Origin: Mycobacterium kyogaense
GTDB lineage: Bacteria > Actinomycetota > Actinomycetes > Mycobacteriales > Mycobacteriaceae
Direction: 5' to 3'
NCBI RefSeq assembly: GCF_003254575.1
Contig: NZ_QJUA01000025.1
Span: forward strand, 21,791 to 85,790
DNA length: 64,000 bases
Position 1 is the first letter of the stretch, and every line of letters starts with the position of its first letter. The notes beneath the pieces were generated by a model that made no database searches, was not told the origin of the DNA, and saw only the letters and a list, made by a program, of their open reading frames with translations. The position numbers and the translations under genes were made by a program. Below, in pieces: positions 8,199 to 16,265 of this stretch.

Positions 8199-8484
8199 TC
8201 ATCCGAGGTGCCATCGCGGAATCCGCCGGCCCCTGACGTAGCCCCGCGTGTCCACCGATCGGTGGACACCGCACTCCCCCGCCGCACCGGCCGATCGGCG
8301 GATACGCCCGCGGATTTCACCAGGGCATCGTCATCTGCAGTGCCACAGCACGTTACGACGATGACGGGGAGCTCACGATGACATCAGCCAACAACGGCAG
8401 CGGGAGAACATGGACCGCGATCACAGATTGCTACGCACGGGCCTTCGGAGTCATTCCGGCCCGCGCGGACCGCGTCGACGTGAC
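8199..8484. other. Non-coding or degraded stretch beside the restriction-modification genes
   Basis: No intact gene is convincing here. It contains the 22-bp palindrome at 8248-8269, a weaker related element (GGCCGATCGGCGG, about 8289-8301) and the beginning of a short plus-strand frame at 8378. The reading frames present have no recognisable products. Confidence 0.4.
8248..8269. promoter_or_regulatory. Perfect 22-bp palindrome, possible repressor operator
   Basis: GTGTCCACCGA followed directly by TCGGTGGACAC is a perfect inverted repeat without spacer. Spacer-free palindromes of this length are typical operators of TetR-type repressors. No TetR gene is nearby, so it may be a relic of a lost gene or control the short frame at 8378. 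Confidence 0.45.
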
Positions 8485-8536
8485 CTACCCGAGCCCCAGC
8501 CGCGTCGCTGCGTCGCGCAGATCTGCGCGAAACTGA
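8378..8536 (+). CDS. Short frame, probably the truncated 5' end of a lost gene
   Basis: ATG at 8378 follows GGGGAG at a good distance and opens a 52-codon frame (MTSANNGSGRTWTAITDCYA...). Its last 17 codons run antisense over the 3' end of the endonuclease gene, so the natural continuation has probably been replaced. I do not recognise the sequence. It may be the mirror scar to the hydrolase remnant, or chance. Confidence 0.28.
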   Translation: MTSANNGSGRTWTAITDCYARAFGVIPARADRVDVTYPSPSRVAASRRSARN

Positions 8537-9324
8537 TCCAGGCTCGCCAACGTGTACATGCCGTCGATGTGATCGTTCGCCCAGAGACTGTGGATCTTCT
8601 TCAGGTCGGCTTTACGCCGATGCCAACCGATGCCGTCGATGACCGCGAACACATACTGACGCGGCAGCCTCACCTCGGCCATCTCCTCGATCTCGCGCAC
8701 CGCATCGGTGAGCTTGCTGCCGGTCGAGTCGAAACCCTTGGCCGCGACGACAATCGACGCGTTGTCGGCGTCGGGGACGATCAGATCGGCCGGCGCCGTG
8801 CGCCCCTGACGCCCGGTGAATCGCGAGCGCTGAGTGTGCGGCAGTCCGAGATCGGTTGCTATCGCCGAGATCTCGTCTTCGATCTTGCGCCCGGACGCCT
8901 GTCCCCCGGACGCGGTCGCCCGCGGCCCGGCGCGGGCGATCAGCACATCAGCCAGACCATACGTGCGGTTGCGCTGCACCCGCAGCAGCCGTAGCAGATC
9001 GAACTGTTCGTCGAGCATCGCGATCAGCTCCGTCGGCCGTCTCCGCGCGAGCGTGACGAACCCGGCCGAGCCGAACTCGGTGGTCAACGCCGCTTTGAGC
9101 TTCTCCTGGCCGAGCCCGACCGCCAGGCCCAGCACGTGCACTGACTGCGCATTATGCCGCGCCCACCAGGCCAGCGACGAAGCGTCGACGTCGGGAAGCT
9201 GCTCCAGGCTGGCCACGGCCTCGGTGATCGCCTCGGCTTCCGGCGTCGACGCCGTCGGGTCGACGATCGCGGTCAGCCGACCGAGCGACGCCACGTAGTC
9301 GTCGAAGGGAACGGCATCACTCAT
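8485..9324 (-). CDS. Putative type II restriction endonuclease
   Basis: 279 residues from ATG at 9324, which shares one base with the methyltransferase stop (TGATG), a tight coupling. The C-terminal half looks like a PD-(D/E)XK nuclease of the DpnII-like kind: a conserved Glu-containing helix (KIEDEI, about 148-152 counting from the TTG one codon upstream), PADLIVP (Asp181), a strand IVVAAKG (192-198), then STGSKLTDA and FAVIDGIGWHRRKADL, the TGSK...TD and DG..W..R..DL blocks of that family. Oddly, the usual acidic residue two before the lysine is Ala (AAK rather than EAK). The N-terminal 110 residues are helical and may bind DNA. Its place next to a DNA methyltransferase is the strongest argument for its role. 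Confidence 0.65.
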   Translation of the reverse strand: MSDAVPFDDYVASLGRLTAIVDPTASTPEAEAITEAVASLEQLPDVDASSLAWWARHNAQSVHVLGLAVGLGQEKLKAALTTEFGSAGFVTLARRRPTELIAMLDEQFDLLRLLRVQRNRTYGLADVLIARAGPRATASGGQASGRKIEDEISAIATDLGLPHTQRSRFTGRQGRTAPADLIVPDADNASIVVAAKGFDSTGSKLTDAVREIEEMAEVRLPRQYVFAVIDGIGWHRRKADLKKIHSLWANDHIDGMYTLASLDQFRADLRDAATRLGLG

Positions 9325-10427
9325 CAATCCCGCCCGATGAACAGATACTCACTCACGTCGCGCCGAGCCGCCGCCACATGCGTGCCGAAGCTGTATTTGT
9401 GGTCGATCGCGATCATCTCGACCGACGGTTTGACCTTGCCCAGCAGGTCGCGAATGCGCGCCGCCCCGGGAATCGCGTTCGATGAGTACGACAACACGAT
9501 CGCGCCCGCGTCGGCGAAGTGCTCGAACGACCGGAGCAGCGCGTCCTCGATGGTCCGCTTGTACGCGAAGGGCGTGAACCGCTTCTCGAGCTTCTTGGTC
9601 TTGGTGTTCTCCATGATCGTCACGTCACGCCAATACACCGACAGGCCTTCGAGGAAGTGGTAGCGCTTGATGTAGTCGTTGTCATCGCTGGGCGGGGCGT
9701 ACGGCGGGTCTAGGTACACGAGATCCGGTGTGTTGTCGGGGATCTCGAACACGTCGCCACGCCGAGCTCGACTGCGTTTGCCGTTGCTGAACACCGTCGC
9801 GTTGTAGTCGAGGGCGCGCTCGCGGAAGTGTTCTCGCAGCGACAGTTTCAGGTCGCGGCGCCCGTCGGCGTACTTGGTGCCGTCGGTGAACGTGAACACT
9901 CCGCGCGGCTGCTTGCGCGCTGCGGACAGGATCAACGCCGAGATCGCGAGGTCGCGCCGGTACCCCTTCAGCGTGTCGATGTGCGACCACGCCGAGTCGA
10001 GGAATCGGCGGTCTTCAGGCGTGAAGTACAGGCCGTCGAAGGTGCCCTGGATGAAGTCGCGGTCGTCGGCCGGCGGGCCGCAGATCTGATCGATCAGATC
10101 CTGGTCGAGCCGCACCGAGGAATTCTGCACCGTCGCCGCCGCGATCACGGCCGGGAAGTTCAGGAAATCGTTCGACGTGACCGCGAAGCCCTGGACCTTG
10201 AGCAGATACGACACCACTCCGGACCCCGAGAACGCGTCGACGGCCGTCTCCCCGCCGATCTCGGCGAACACCCGCTCCAGGTGCGGGAGCAGACGGTATT
10301 TCGACCCCATGTAGCGCAGCCGAGGAAACCGCTGTGCCGCGGCGACGACGTCCGAGGACGTCAGGTCGGATGCGCGCGCCACGGAGACAGATTCGCACAC
10401 ATCAGCCCGCTTCTTCGGCACGCTCAC
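9324..10427 (-). CDS. D12-class adenine-specific DNA methyltransferase
   Basis: Transfers a methyl group from S-adenosylmethionine to N6 of adenine in its recognition site. 367 residues with the N-terminal RYMGSKYRLLPHL block (38-50), the SAM loop VDAFSGSGVVSYLL (63-76) and the catalytic DPPY tetrad in LVYLDPPYAPP (240-243). Motif order FxGxG then DPPY fits the alpha group, D12 class. The GTG start at 10427 is not certain; a GTG ten codons downstream is possible. It precedes the endonuclease gene, the safe order for a restriction-modification operon. Confidence 0.85.
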   Translation of the reverse strand: MSVPKKRADVCESVSVARASDLTSSDVVAAAQRFPRLRYMGSKYRLLPHLERVFAEIGGETAVDAFSGSGVVSYLLKVQGFAVTSNDFLNFPAVIAAATVQNSSVRLDQDLIDQICGPPADDRDFIQGTFDGLYFTPEDRRFLDSAWSHIDTLKGYRRDLAISALILSAARKQPRGVFTFTDGTKYADGRRDLKLSLREHFRERALDYNATVFSNGKRSRARRGDVFEIPDNTPDLVYLDPPYAPPSDDNDYIKRYHFLEGLSVYWRDVTIMENTKTKKLEKRFTPFAYKRTIEDALLRSFEHFADAGAIVLSYSSNAIPGAARIRDLLGKVKPSVEMIAIDHKYSFGTHVAAARRDVSEYLFIGRD

Positions 10428-10491
10428 CGGCGCATGTTCGCGGTTACAGGTTGATTCATCACAGTGCCGGTCACCCTAGCGGCGACCACCG

Positions 10492-12969
10492 TCAACCCGT
10501 GCTGCTGCTGGAGTCCGTCCCCGCCGAACTCGCGTCCGCCGTCGAGTCGGCCGACGCCGTCGCATCCGTCGTCGGATCTGCGGGGGCCACGGTCGACGTC
10601 GAACCCGCCGTGGTCGACGGCGCGCTCGAGGTCGACGGGGCGGCCGTCTCGGCCTCGGACGCCTCGACGGAGGCACTCGGTTCTGGCGCGTCACTCGTCG
10701 GCGTGGCGGTCTCCGACATCGTCGGCGCGGCACTGGTCGAGGTAGGGGCGGTCGTCGGCGCAGACGACGTCGCCGCCACCGTCGTCGGGGTCGCGAACGT
10801 GCCCGGTTGATCCTCCTCGACGATCGCCTTGATCTCGTCTGTGTACGCCTCGAGCTGCGGTTGGATGTCGGCGAGCTTCACCTGCCCGGCCTCGATCTGC
10901 GCCTGGAACGCCGACACCCTCGACCACACCTCGTCGATCTTTGCCATCGCCGCCGGCGACAGCGGTTCGTCGATCGTGATGAACAACTGCTGCGCCAGCC
11001 CATAGGTGAGGCAGTTGATGCAGTCGTAGTTCAGCGCGCCCGCCAGGTTCTGCGGGGTGGCGACGTTGTTGTTGGAATCGTCGCCGTCGATGACGAACAC
11101 CACCTGATATGCGACCGCGACGGCGCCGCAATTCCGGCACGACGCATAGGCTTCCGCGTCGTTGATGTTCTCCGCGTACTTCTCGTCTGTCTGCCAGACC
11201 AGCGCGAACGCCGTGTCGTACACGACAGTGTTGTTCGTGGTGTTGACCGCGAGCGCCTGGTTGTCGTCGGGCCCGGGGGTCAGCGGCTTGTCGACCGGGA
11301 ACACCCACCCCTTGTCGGCGACCGTCGTGACAGGAGCCGAACTGCCCGCCGCGCCACCGGATCGCAGAATCCGCGGGATCAGCACCACCATCAACCGCGG
11401 CTGACCTGCCGTCGGCAGGGGGCTGCGCGTGTCCCACATCGCGCGCATGACTCCGCGCTGCCCAGGAGCGAGTGTTCGGTTCGCGGCGACCGGCCGGGTG
11501 GGCGCCGACCGCTGCGGCGGCGGCGACCCGAGCCGCTCCAACCCCACCGCGTAGGCGATGTCACCGATCGTGCCGCGCTCGTAGGGCTGGATCGGCCGAT
11601 ACGTCTCGTCCCCAGGCCACCACGCATAGGCAACGCCGGTGGCCATCGCGGTGCCGGCCAGCAGCGCGAGCGCCCGCATCGCCGGCTTGCCCGCGGTGGC
11701 CTTCCACGTGCCGAGCGTGGTCTGCCTCAAGAACCGGACCAGCATGTAGAGCACGCCTGCGACCGGGATGAGGATCGCAATGATCGCGAGCACGCGCGCG
11801 GCCACCTGGATGACGTCGCCGTCACCCCACGCGGCGAGCAGAACCTGTTTCTGGGTGCCGAGTGCCGACCACGCCGAGCCGAGCAGCCGGGGCAGCGCGA
11901 GCACCGCGCCGACCAACGCCGTCAGCAGCATGGGTACCACGACCATCACCCACACCGTGACGAGCATGCGCGCCCACGGTTTCAGCATGCTCGCGTGCGG
12001 GTCACCCCATCGCCACGGCAGCAGCCCGAGCAGGGTCGGCTTGATCCGCGAGTACAGGTCGGGCACCCCGGTGAGGTCGGCGAGCACGTGGTAGCCGTCG
12101 AAGCGGACCATCGGCGCGAGTTGCCGCAGCATCTGCAAGATCTGGGTTGCGACCACGAGCAGGAGCGCGTCGTAGCGCAGCCACAGCCACAGGCCGGTGA
12201 TGGCCACGGCGACAATGGCATTGAAATAGAGTCCGCCGAGATCGGTGCGCACCCGCGCCCGCCGGCCCAACCGGTAGGTGTCGGTGACGTCGGTGTAGAA
12301 CGCGGGCCACACCAGGTACACCCCGAAGCCCATGGCGCCGGGCGTTCCGCCGCCATACCGGGCAGCCGCGGCGTGCCCGAATTCGTGGAAGCCGGCCGAC
12401 AGGATCGTGACGGCGAAGACCAGGATCAGCAGGCCCGGCCGCTGAAAAGCGTCATACGCCGCATGCGCCAGCCCTTTTCGAAGAAAAACCCACCAGCACA
12501 CGACTGCGAAAACCACCAGCATCGGCACGACCACCCACGGCCGGAACAGAACTCCGAACGGGTCGGTCAGCCGCCGTGTGCGCTCGGGATCGGTGATCGC
12601 ATAGCGCAACTTCAAGCCCAGCAGTGGGTTTCGCTTCTTCGTTGCGGGCTGGCTGCCGTCGGGCAGCACCAGCAGCCCTAGAGGTCGCAGCTGCTTGTCG
12701 ACCAGATGGCCGATGTTGTCCGCTGACACATCCCGGCCGGTCTCGGCGGACACCGCGGCGGCCACGGCCTCCGGATTCCTAGATCCGTCGATGGCGCGCA
12801 GCGTCGCATACAGCAGCGGAGTGAGTTGGATCGTCTGGCCGTCGGCCCGGCGGACCAGGGAGGGCGGGACCTTGTAGCCCGATCCCGCCATCTCCCCGAT
12901 CAGCTCGACCCCGTCGGCGCGCTGCAGTACCTGTTGTGTGGGTACCGACCCCTCGCTCGTCACGGTCAC
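10492..12969 (-). CDS. M50 (site-2-type) membrane metalloprotease with N-terminal PqqD-like domain
   Basis: 825 residues. Residues about 30-105 resemble the PqqD winged-helix fold that binds leader peptides in RiPP systems (YKVPPSLVRRADGQTIQLT...IDGSRNPEAVA). The membrane part has about six hydrophobic segments (144-163, 178-200, 246-270, 338-360, 392-413, 433-450). It contains the zinc site HEFGH (195-199) and a distal Asp in VRFDGYHVLADL (Asp291). An extracytoplasmic domain follows (about 450-740) with two CxxC pairs, Cys611/614 and Cys650/653, each before a Gln-containing strand (AVAYQVVFVI; GLAQQLFITI). The tail is Thr/Ser/Ala/Pro-rich. GTG start at 12969 follows GAAAGG. It lies 40 bases downstream of its probable substrate gene. 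Substrate processing or export is inferred. Confidence 0.8.
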   Translation of the reverse strand: MTVTSEGSVPTQQVLQRADGVELIGEMAGSGYKVPPSLVRRADGQTIQLTPLLYATLRAIDGSRNPEAVAAAVSAETGRDVSADNIGHLVDKQLRPLGLLVLPDGSQPATKKRNPLLGLKLRYAITDPERTRRLTDPFGVLFRPWVVVPMLVVFAVVCWWVFLRKGLAHAAYDAFQRPGLLILVFAVTILSAGFHEFGHAAAARYGGGTPGAMGFGVYLVWPAFYTDVTDTYRLGRRARVRTDLGGLYFNAIVAVAITGLWLWLRYDALLLVVATQILQMLRQLAPMVRFDGYHVLADLTGVPDLYSRIKPTLLGLLPWRWGDPHASMLKPWARMLVTVWVMVVVPMLLTALVGAVLALPRLLGSAWSALGTQKQVLLAAWGDGDVIQVAARVLAIIAILIPVAGVLYMLVRFLRQTTLGTWKATAGKPAMRALALLAGTAMATGVAYAWWPGDETYRPIQPYERGTIGDIAYAVGLERLGSPPPQRSAPTRPVAANRTLAPGQRGVMRAMWDTRSPLPTAGQPRLMVVLIPRILRSGGAAGSSAPVTTVADKGWVFPVDKPLTPGPDDNQALAVNTTNNTVVYDTAFALVWQTDEKYAENINDAEAYASCRNCGAVAVAYQVVFVIDGDDSNNNVATPQNLAGALNYDCINCLTYGLAQQLFITIDEPLSPAAMAKIDEVWSRVSAFQAQIEAGQVKLADIQPQLEAYTDEIKAIVEEDQPGTFATPTTVAATSSAPTTAPTSTSAAPTMSETATPTSDAPEPSASVEASEAETAAPSTSSAPSTTAGSTSTVAPADPTTDATASADSTADASSAGTDSSSSTG

Positions 12970-13009
12970 CGTTCGAACCTTTCGCCGTGAGGAGTGTGTA
13001 CGCGCCTAC

Positions 13010-13786
13010 CTAGGCGGCCGAACTACTATCGCTCCCTGCAGAACTCGTGCCGGCGCTGGTGCCACTCGAGGTGGCGCCCGAGGCGCTGTCGGCGGTTCCG
13101 CTGGTGCTGCCCTGCGCGATGCTCGACGTCTGATCGGAGTCGGCGGTCGCGTGCACGTCGTTCATGGTCTGGGTGATCGTGGCGTCTTGGATCGACACCG
13201 CGTCGGCCGTGGAGTCCCACGACCCGATGTTCGCCGCCACGCCGGCGTTGATCGGCGCGGCCACGTTGGCGTTGGCCGCCACACCGCCGGCGATGGGTGC
13301 GGCGAGGTCCGCGTTGAGGTCGACGTTGACGTCCACATTGAGCAGGGCGCCGTCGGCCAAGGCGCCGGTCCCGGTGTCCACCGTGGCACCGGTGTCGGTC
13401 TCGGTGCCCGAGTCGGTGCCGGCAACCGGATCGGTCACTGTCCCGGTCGACGTGTCACCGGCCTGGTCGATGGCGCTGTCCTGGATCGACGACGCGTCTG
13501 CTGTCACGTTGTCCATGGTCTGCATGATCACGACGCCGCCGTCGGCCGAGTGCGTCACCATGGCGTCGGCACCCGACCCGTAGGTCAGGACGTTCGCGCC
13601 TGCGCCCGCCTGGATCGGGGCGGCGACATTGAGGTTGGCCGCCGCCGAGAGGTCGATTGGCGAGGCGGCGTCGATACCGACATTGATGTCGGCGTTGACG
13701 TCGATGATCGAGACGACTTCTTTGTCGGGAAGCGCGATGCCGACCTCGGCTTGCAGTTCTTCGGGGGTGAGTCCTTGGTTAGCCAT
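13010..13786 (-). CDS. Leader-type repeat protein, probable substrate of the M50 protease
   Basis: 258 residues from ATG at 13786, preceded by AGGAGAAGGAACC. No signal peptide. It starts with an acidic leader-like segment (LTPEELQAEVGIALPDKEVVSIID, residues 6-29), then two related modules of about 75-85 residues: each has a NVAAPI(Q/N)AG core, a (G/S)xxDA stretch, then a Q-rich part (IMQTMDNVTADASSIQ; ITQTMNDVHATADSDQ). The N-x-A-x3-Q spacing recalls curlin amyloid repeats. The tail is a Ser/Thr/Gly/Ala low-complexity stretch like that of the protease. Almost no Cys, Arg or aromatic residues. I do not recognise a named family. A surface or fibre protein exported in a leader-dependent way is my inference. 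Confidence 0.7.
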   Translation of the reverse strand: MANQGLTPEELQAEVGIALPDKEVVSIIDVNADINVGIDAASPIDLSAAANLNVAAPIQAGAGANVLTYGSGADAMVTHSADGGVVIMQTMDNVTADASSIQDSAIDQAGDTSTGTVTDPVAGTDSGTETDTGATVDTGTGALADGALLNVDVNVDLNADLAAPIAGGVAANANVAAPINAGVAANIGSWDSTADAVSIQDATITQTMNDVHATADSDQTSSIAQGSTSGTADSASGATSSGTSAGTSSAGSDSSSAA

Positions 13787-13861
13787 GGTTCCTTCTCCTG
13801 CGGTCCAGCCCAACCCCGCCGCGTCGATGCGGGGCCATCCACTCGTGCGCTGGGTGCTCTA

Positions 13862-13976
13862 TTGACAGCGATGTCAAACCGGATTCGGAGAAAAATTTCA
13901 GAGATTAGTAATTCTAGGGATTTGCCGAGACAAGTAATCGAATCACTTGTTCAGCGCATTGCTTGTCAATGACAAG
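13862..13976 (-). promoter_or_regulatory. Cluster of three inverted repeats, likely operators
   Basis: Plus-strand coordinates: TTGACA-N4-TGTCAA at 13862-13877; the near-palindrome ACAAGTAATCGAATCACTTGT at 13930-13950 (shown shortened: ACAAGT-N9-ACTTGT); and CTTGTCA-A-TGACAAG at 13962-13976. The arms share the half-site (T)TGTCA/TGACA(A). Together they suggest one or two transcription factors controlling the repeat-protein/protease operon. No regulator gene is adjacent. Confidence 0.5.
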
Positions 13977-14060
13977 ATCGCCGACTTAGCTTGGTCGGGA
14001 AAACTTTTTTTCGACCCAGGAGCGTAGGGGCCAAACGGCGAGTTAGCTGAGCGCAGACGA

Positions 14061-14105
14061 CAAACGCCGGGGCAGGCCGCTGCAGGCGGCCCACCCCGGC
14101 GTTTG
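14061..14105 (-). terminator. Strong hairpin terminator after the secreted-protein gene
   Basis: CAAACGCCGGGG (14061-14072) pairs perfectly with CCCCGGCGTTTG (14094-14105), and the interior has a second stem GGCCGC/GCGGCC. It lies 14 bases past the stop codon at 14120. No T-run follows on the minus strand, as in many mycobacterial I-shaped terminators. Confidence 0.75.
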
Positions 14106-14119
14106 CGGAGCCGTGGTGA

Positions 14120-14653
14120 CTAGGAACCCAGCTGACGATCCAGCGAGGCCACCTGGTCTTTGCCGTACTGCGTCGCGAGGTCGGCAGGAACCGGATCGTT
14201 GGCCGGCCCGTCGAACTCCACGTCGACCGCCGCGTTGCCCCGCGTGAACATGAGCACGCCCACGGACTGCGCGCCGTTCGGCGACATCCCGGTCGCCCAC
14301 ATCGCACCCGGCGCGACGTCGACGGGCTCGGCGTTCGGGTTGGCGACGACGCTGCCGAGGCCGTCGCGCCATGCGTTCATCGCATCCGTGGCCGCCTGCG
14401 GTGACGCCAGCACCAGGATCTTCGTCGTGATGGCGCGACTGCCGTCACGGTGGTTGAACACCTGCTCGACGCCCTGCTGGCCGCCGGGGTCGACGATCGG
14501 CGGCACGGACACGTACGCCGTCGAGTCGGTCGAGACGTTCGGATCGACGGGAAGCGTGCCGTAATTCGGTGCGGCAGCGGCTGTTCCGAGGCCGACGGTG
14601 AGGACTGCCGACACTGCGGCCAGTCCCCCGAGTGAAATGGCTGGAAGTTTCAT
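14120..14653 (-). CDS. Secreted hypothetical protein
   Basis: 177 residues from ATG at 14653, with GGAGAAACCG just upstream. A Sec signal peptide covers residues 1-28 (KLPAISLGGLAAVSAVLTVG, AAAAP). The mature part is small, acidic and Cys-free, with a pattern of short strands (AITTKILVLASPQAATDAMNAW; SVGVLMFTRGNAAVDVEF) and ends in LDRQLGS. It belongs to the many small secreted mycobacterial proteins of unknown function; I cannot name a family. It is followed by a strong terminator, so it is not part of the M50 operon. Confidence 0.75.
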   Translation of the reverse strand: MKLPAISLGGLAAVSAVLTVGLGTAAAAPNYGTLPVDPNVSTDSTAYVSVPPIVDPGGQQGVEQVFNHRDGSRAITTKILVLASPQAATDAMNAWRDGLGSVVANPNAEPVDVAPGAMWATGMSPNGAQSVGVLMFTRGNAAVDVEFDGPANDPVPADLATQYGKDQVASLDRQLGS

Positions 14654-14684
14654 CGGTTTCTCCGCGGGTTCGAGGGTTGTCGGG

Positions 14685-14924
14685 TCAGCAGACGTAGCAC
14701 GCGAAGCCGCGCCAGCCGTCGCGCCACGTCCAGCCCGGACCGCATCCCATCCAGCCGGTCGACCCGTAGCAGTCGAGCAGCTGCACCGGCTTGCGCTCAG
14801 GCGTGGGCATGGGTGCCGGCGCGGGAGCGGGGTTGGTGAGCTGTGCGGCGGTGGCCATCGGCGCCCCCAGCAGCGAGCCGACGACCAAGGCCGAAGCCCC
14901 GACCGTCATGGCGAGTCTGCGCAT
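14685..14924 (-). CDS. Small secreted Cys/Trp-rich peptide
   Basis: 79 residues from ATG at 14924, supported by GAGGGG upstream; the open frame extends further but without ribosome-binding site. A signal peptide (about 1-27, ending in ATAA) is followed by a Pro/Ala linker (NPAPAPAPMPTPERKPVQ) and a compact C-terminus with four Cys and four Trp (DCYGSTGWMGCGPGWTWRDG, then WRGFACYVC). Two disulfides are likely. The last residue is Cys. 31 bases separate it from the next secreted-protein gene, so the two may be cotranscribed. Function unknown. Confidence 0.65.
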   Translation of the reverse strand: MRRLAMTVGASALVVGSLLGAPMATAAQLTNPAPAPAPMPTPERKPVQLLDCYGSTGWMGCGPGWTWRDGWRGFACYVC

Positions 14925-15092
14925 GTCTAATCCCCTCTTCAGACGAGTTGCGAACACCTGGAGAGGTTACGCGCCAATTTGACGCTGCAAGCAATAACAC
15001 GCGCCGAGAAATGACATCGCCGCACTGCCCGGAATCGGCGCCAACCAAGTGGTTAGTCTGCAGGGAGTCCATCGATGGAGCAGGAGGCGGCC

Positions 15093-16250
<1,158 letters not shown>

Positions 16251-16265
16251 AGAGAAGGCGAACTC

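Larger units (their letters stand above)
13787..14119 (-). other. AT-rich control region upstream of the M50 operon
   Basis: This 333-bp gap is distinctly richer in A+T than the surroundings. It holds the terminator of the upstream secreted-protein gene (14061-14105), three inverted repeats (13862-13976) and candidate -10 elements such as TAGAAT on the minus strand (13916-13911). No coding frame is convincing. Confidence 0.6.

Noticed and set aside
13994..14017. Terminator with T-run (TTTTTTT) in the M50 upstream region
   Set aside because: The possible stem (GGTCG/CGACC) is short and the run is in the loop, so it is not a convincing terminator.
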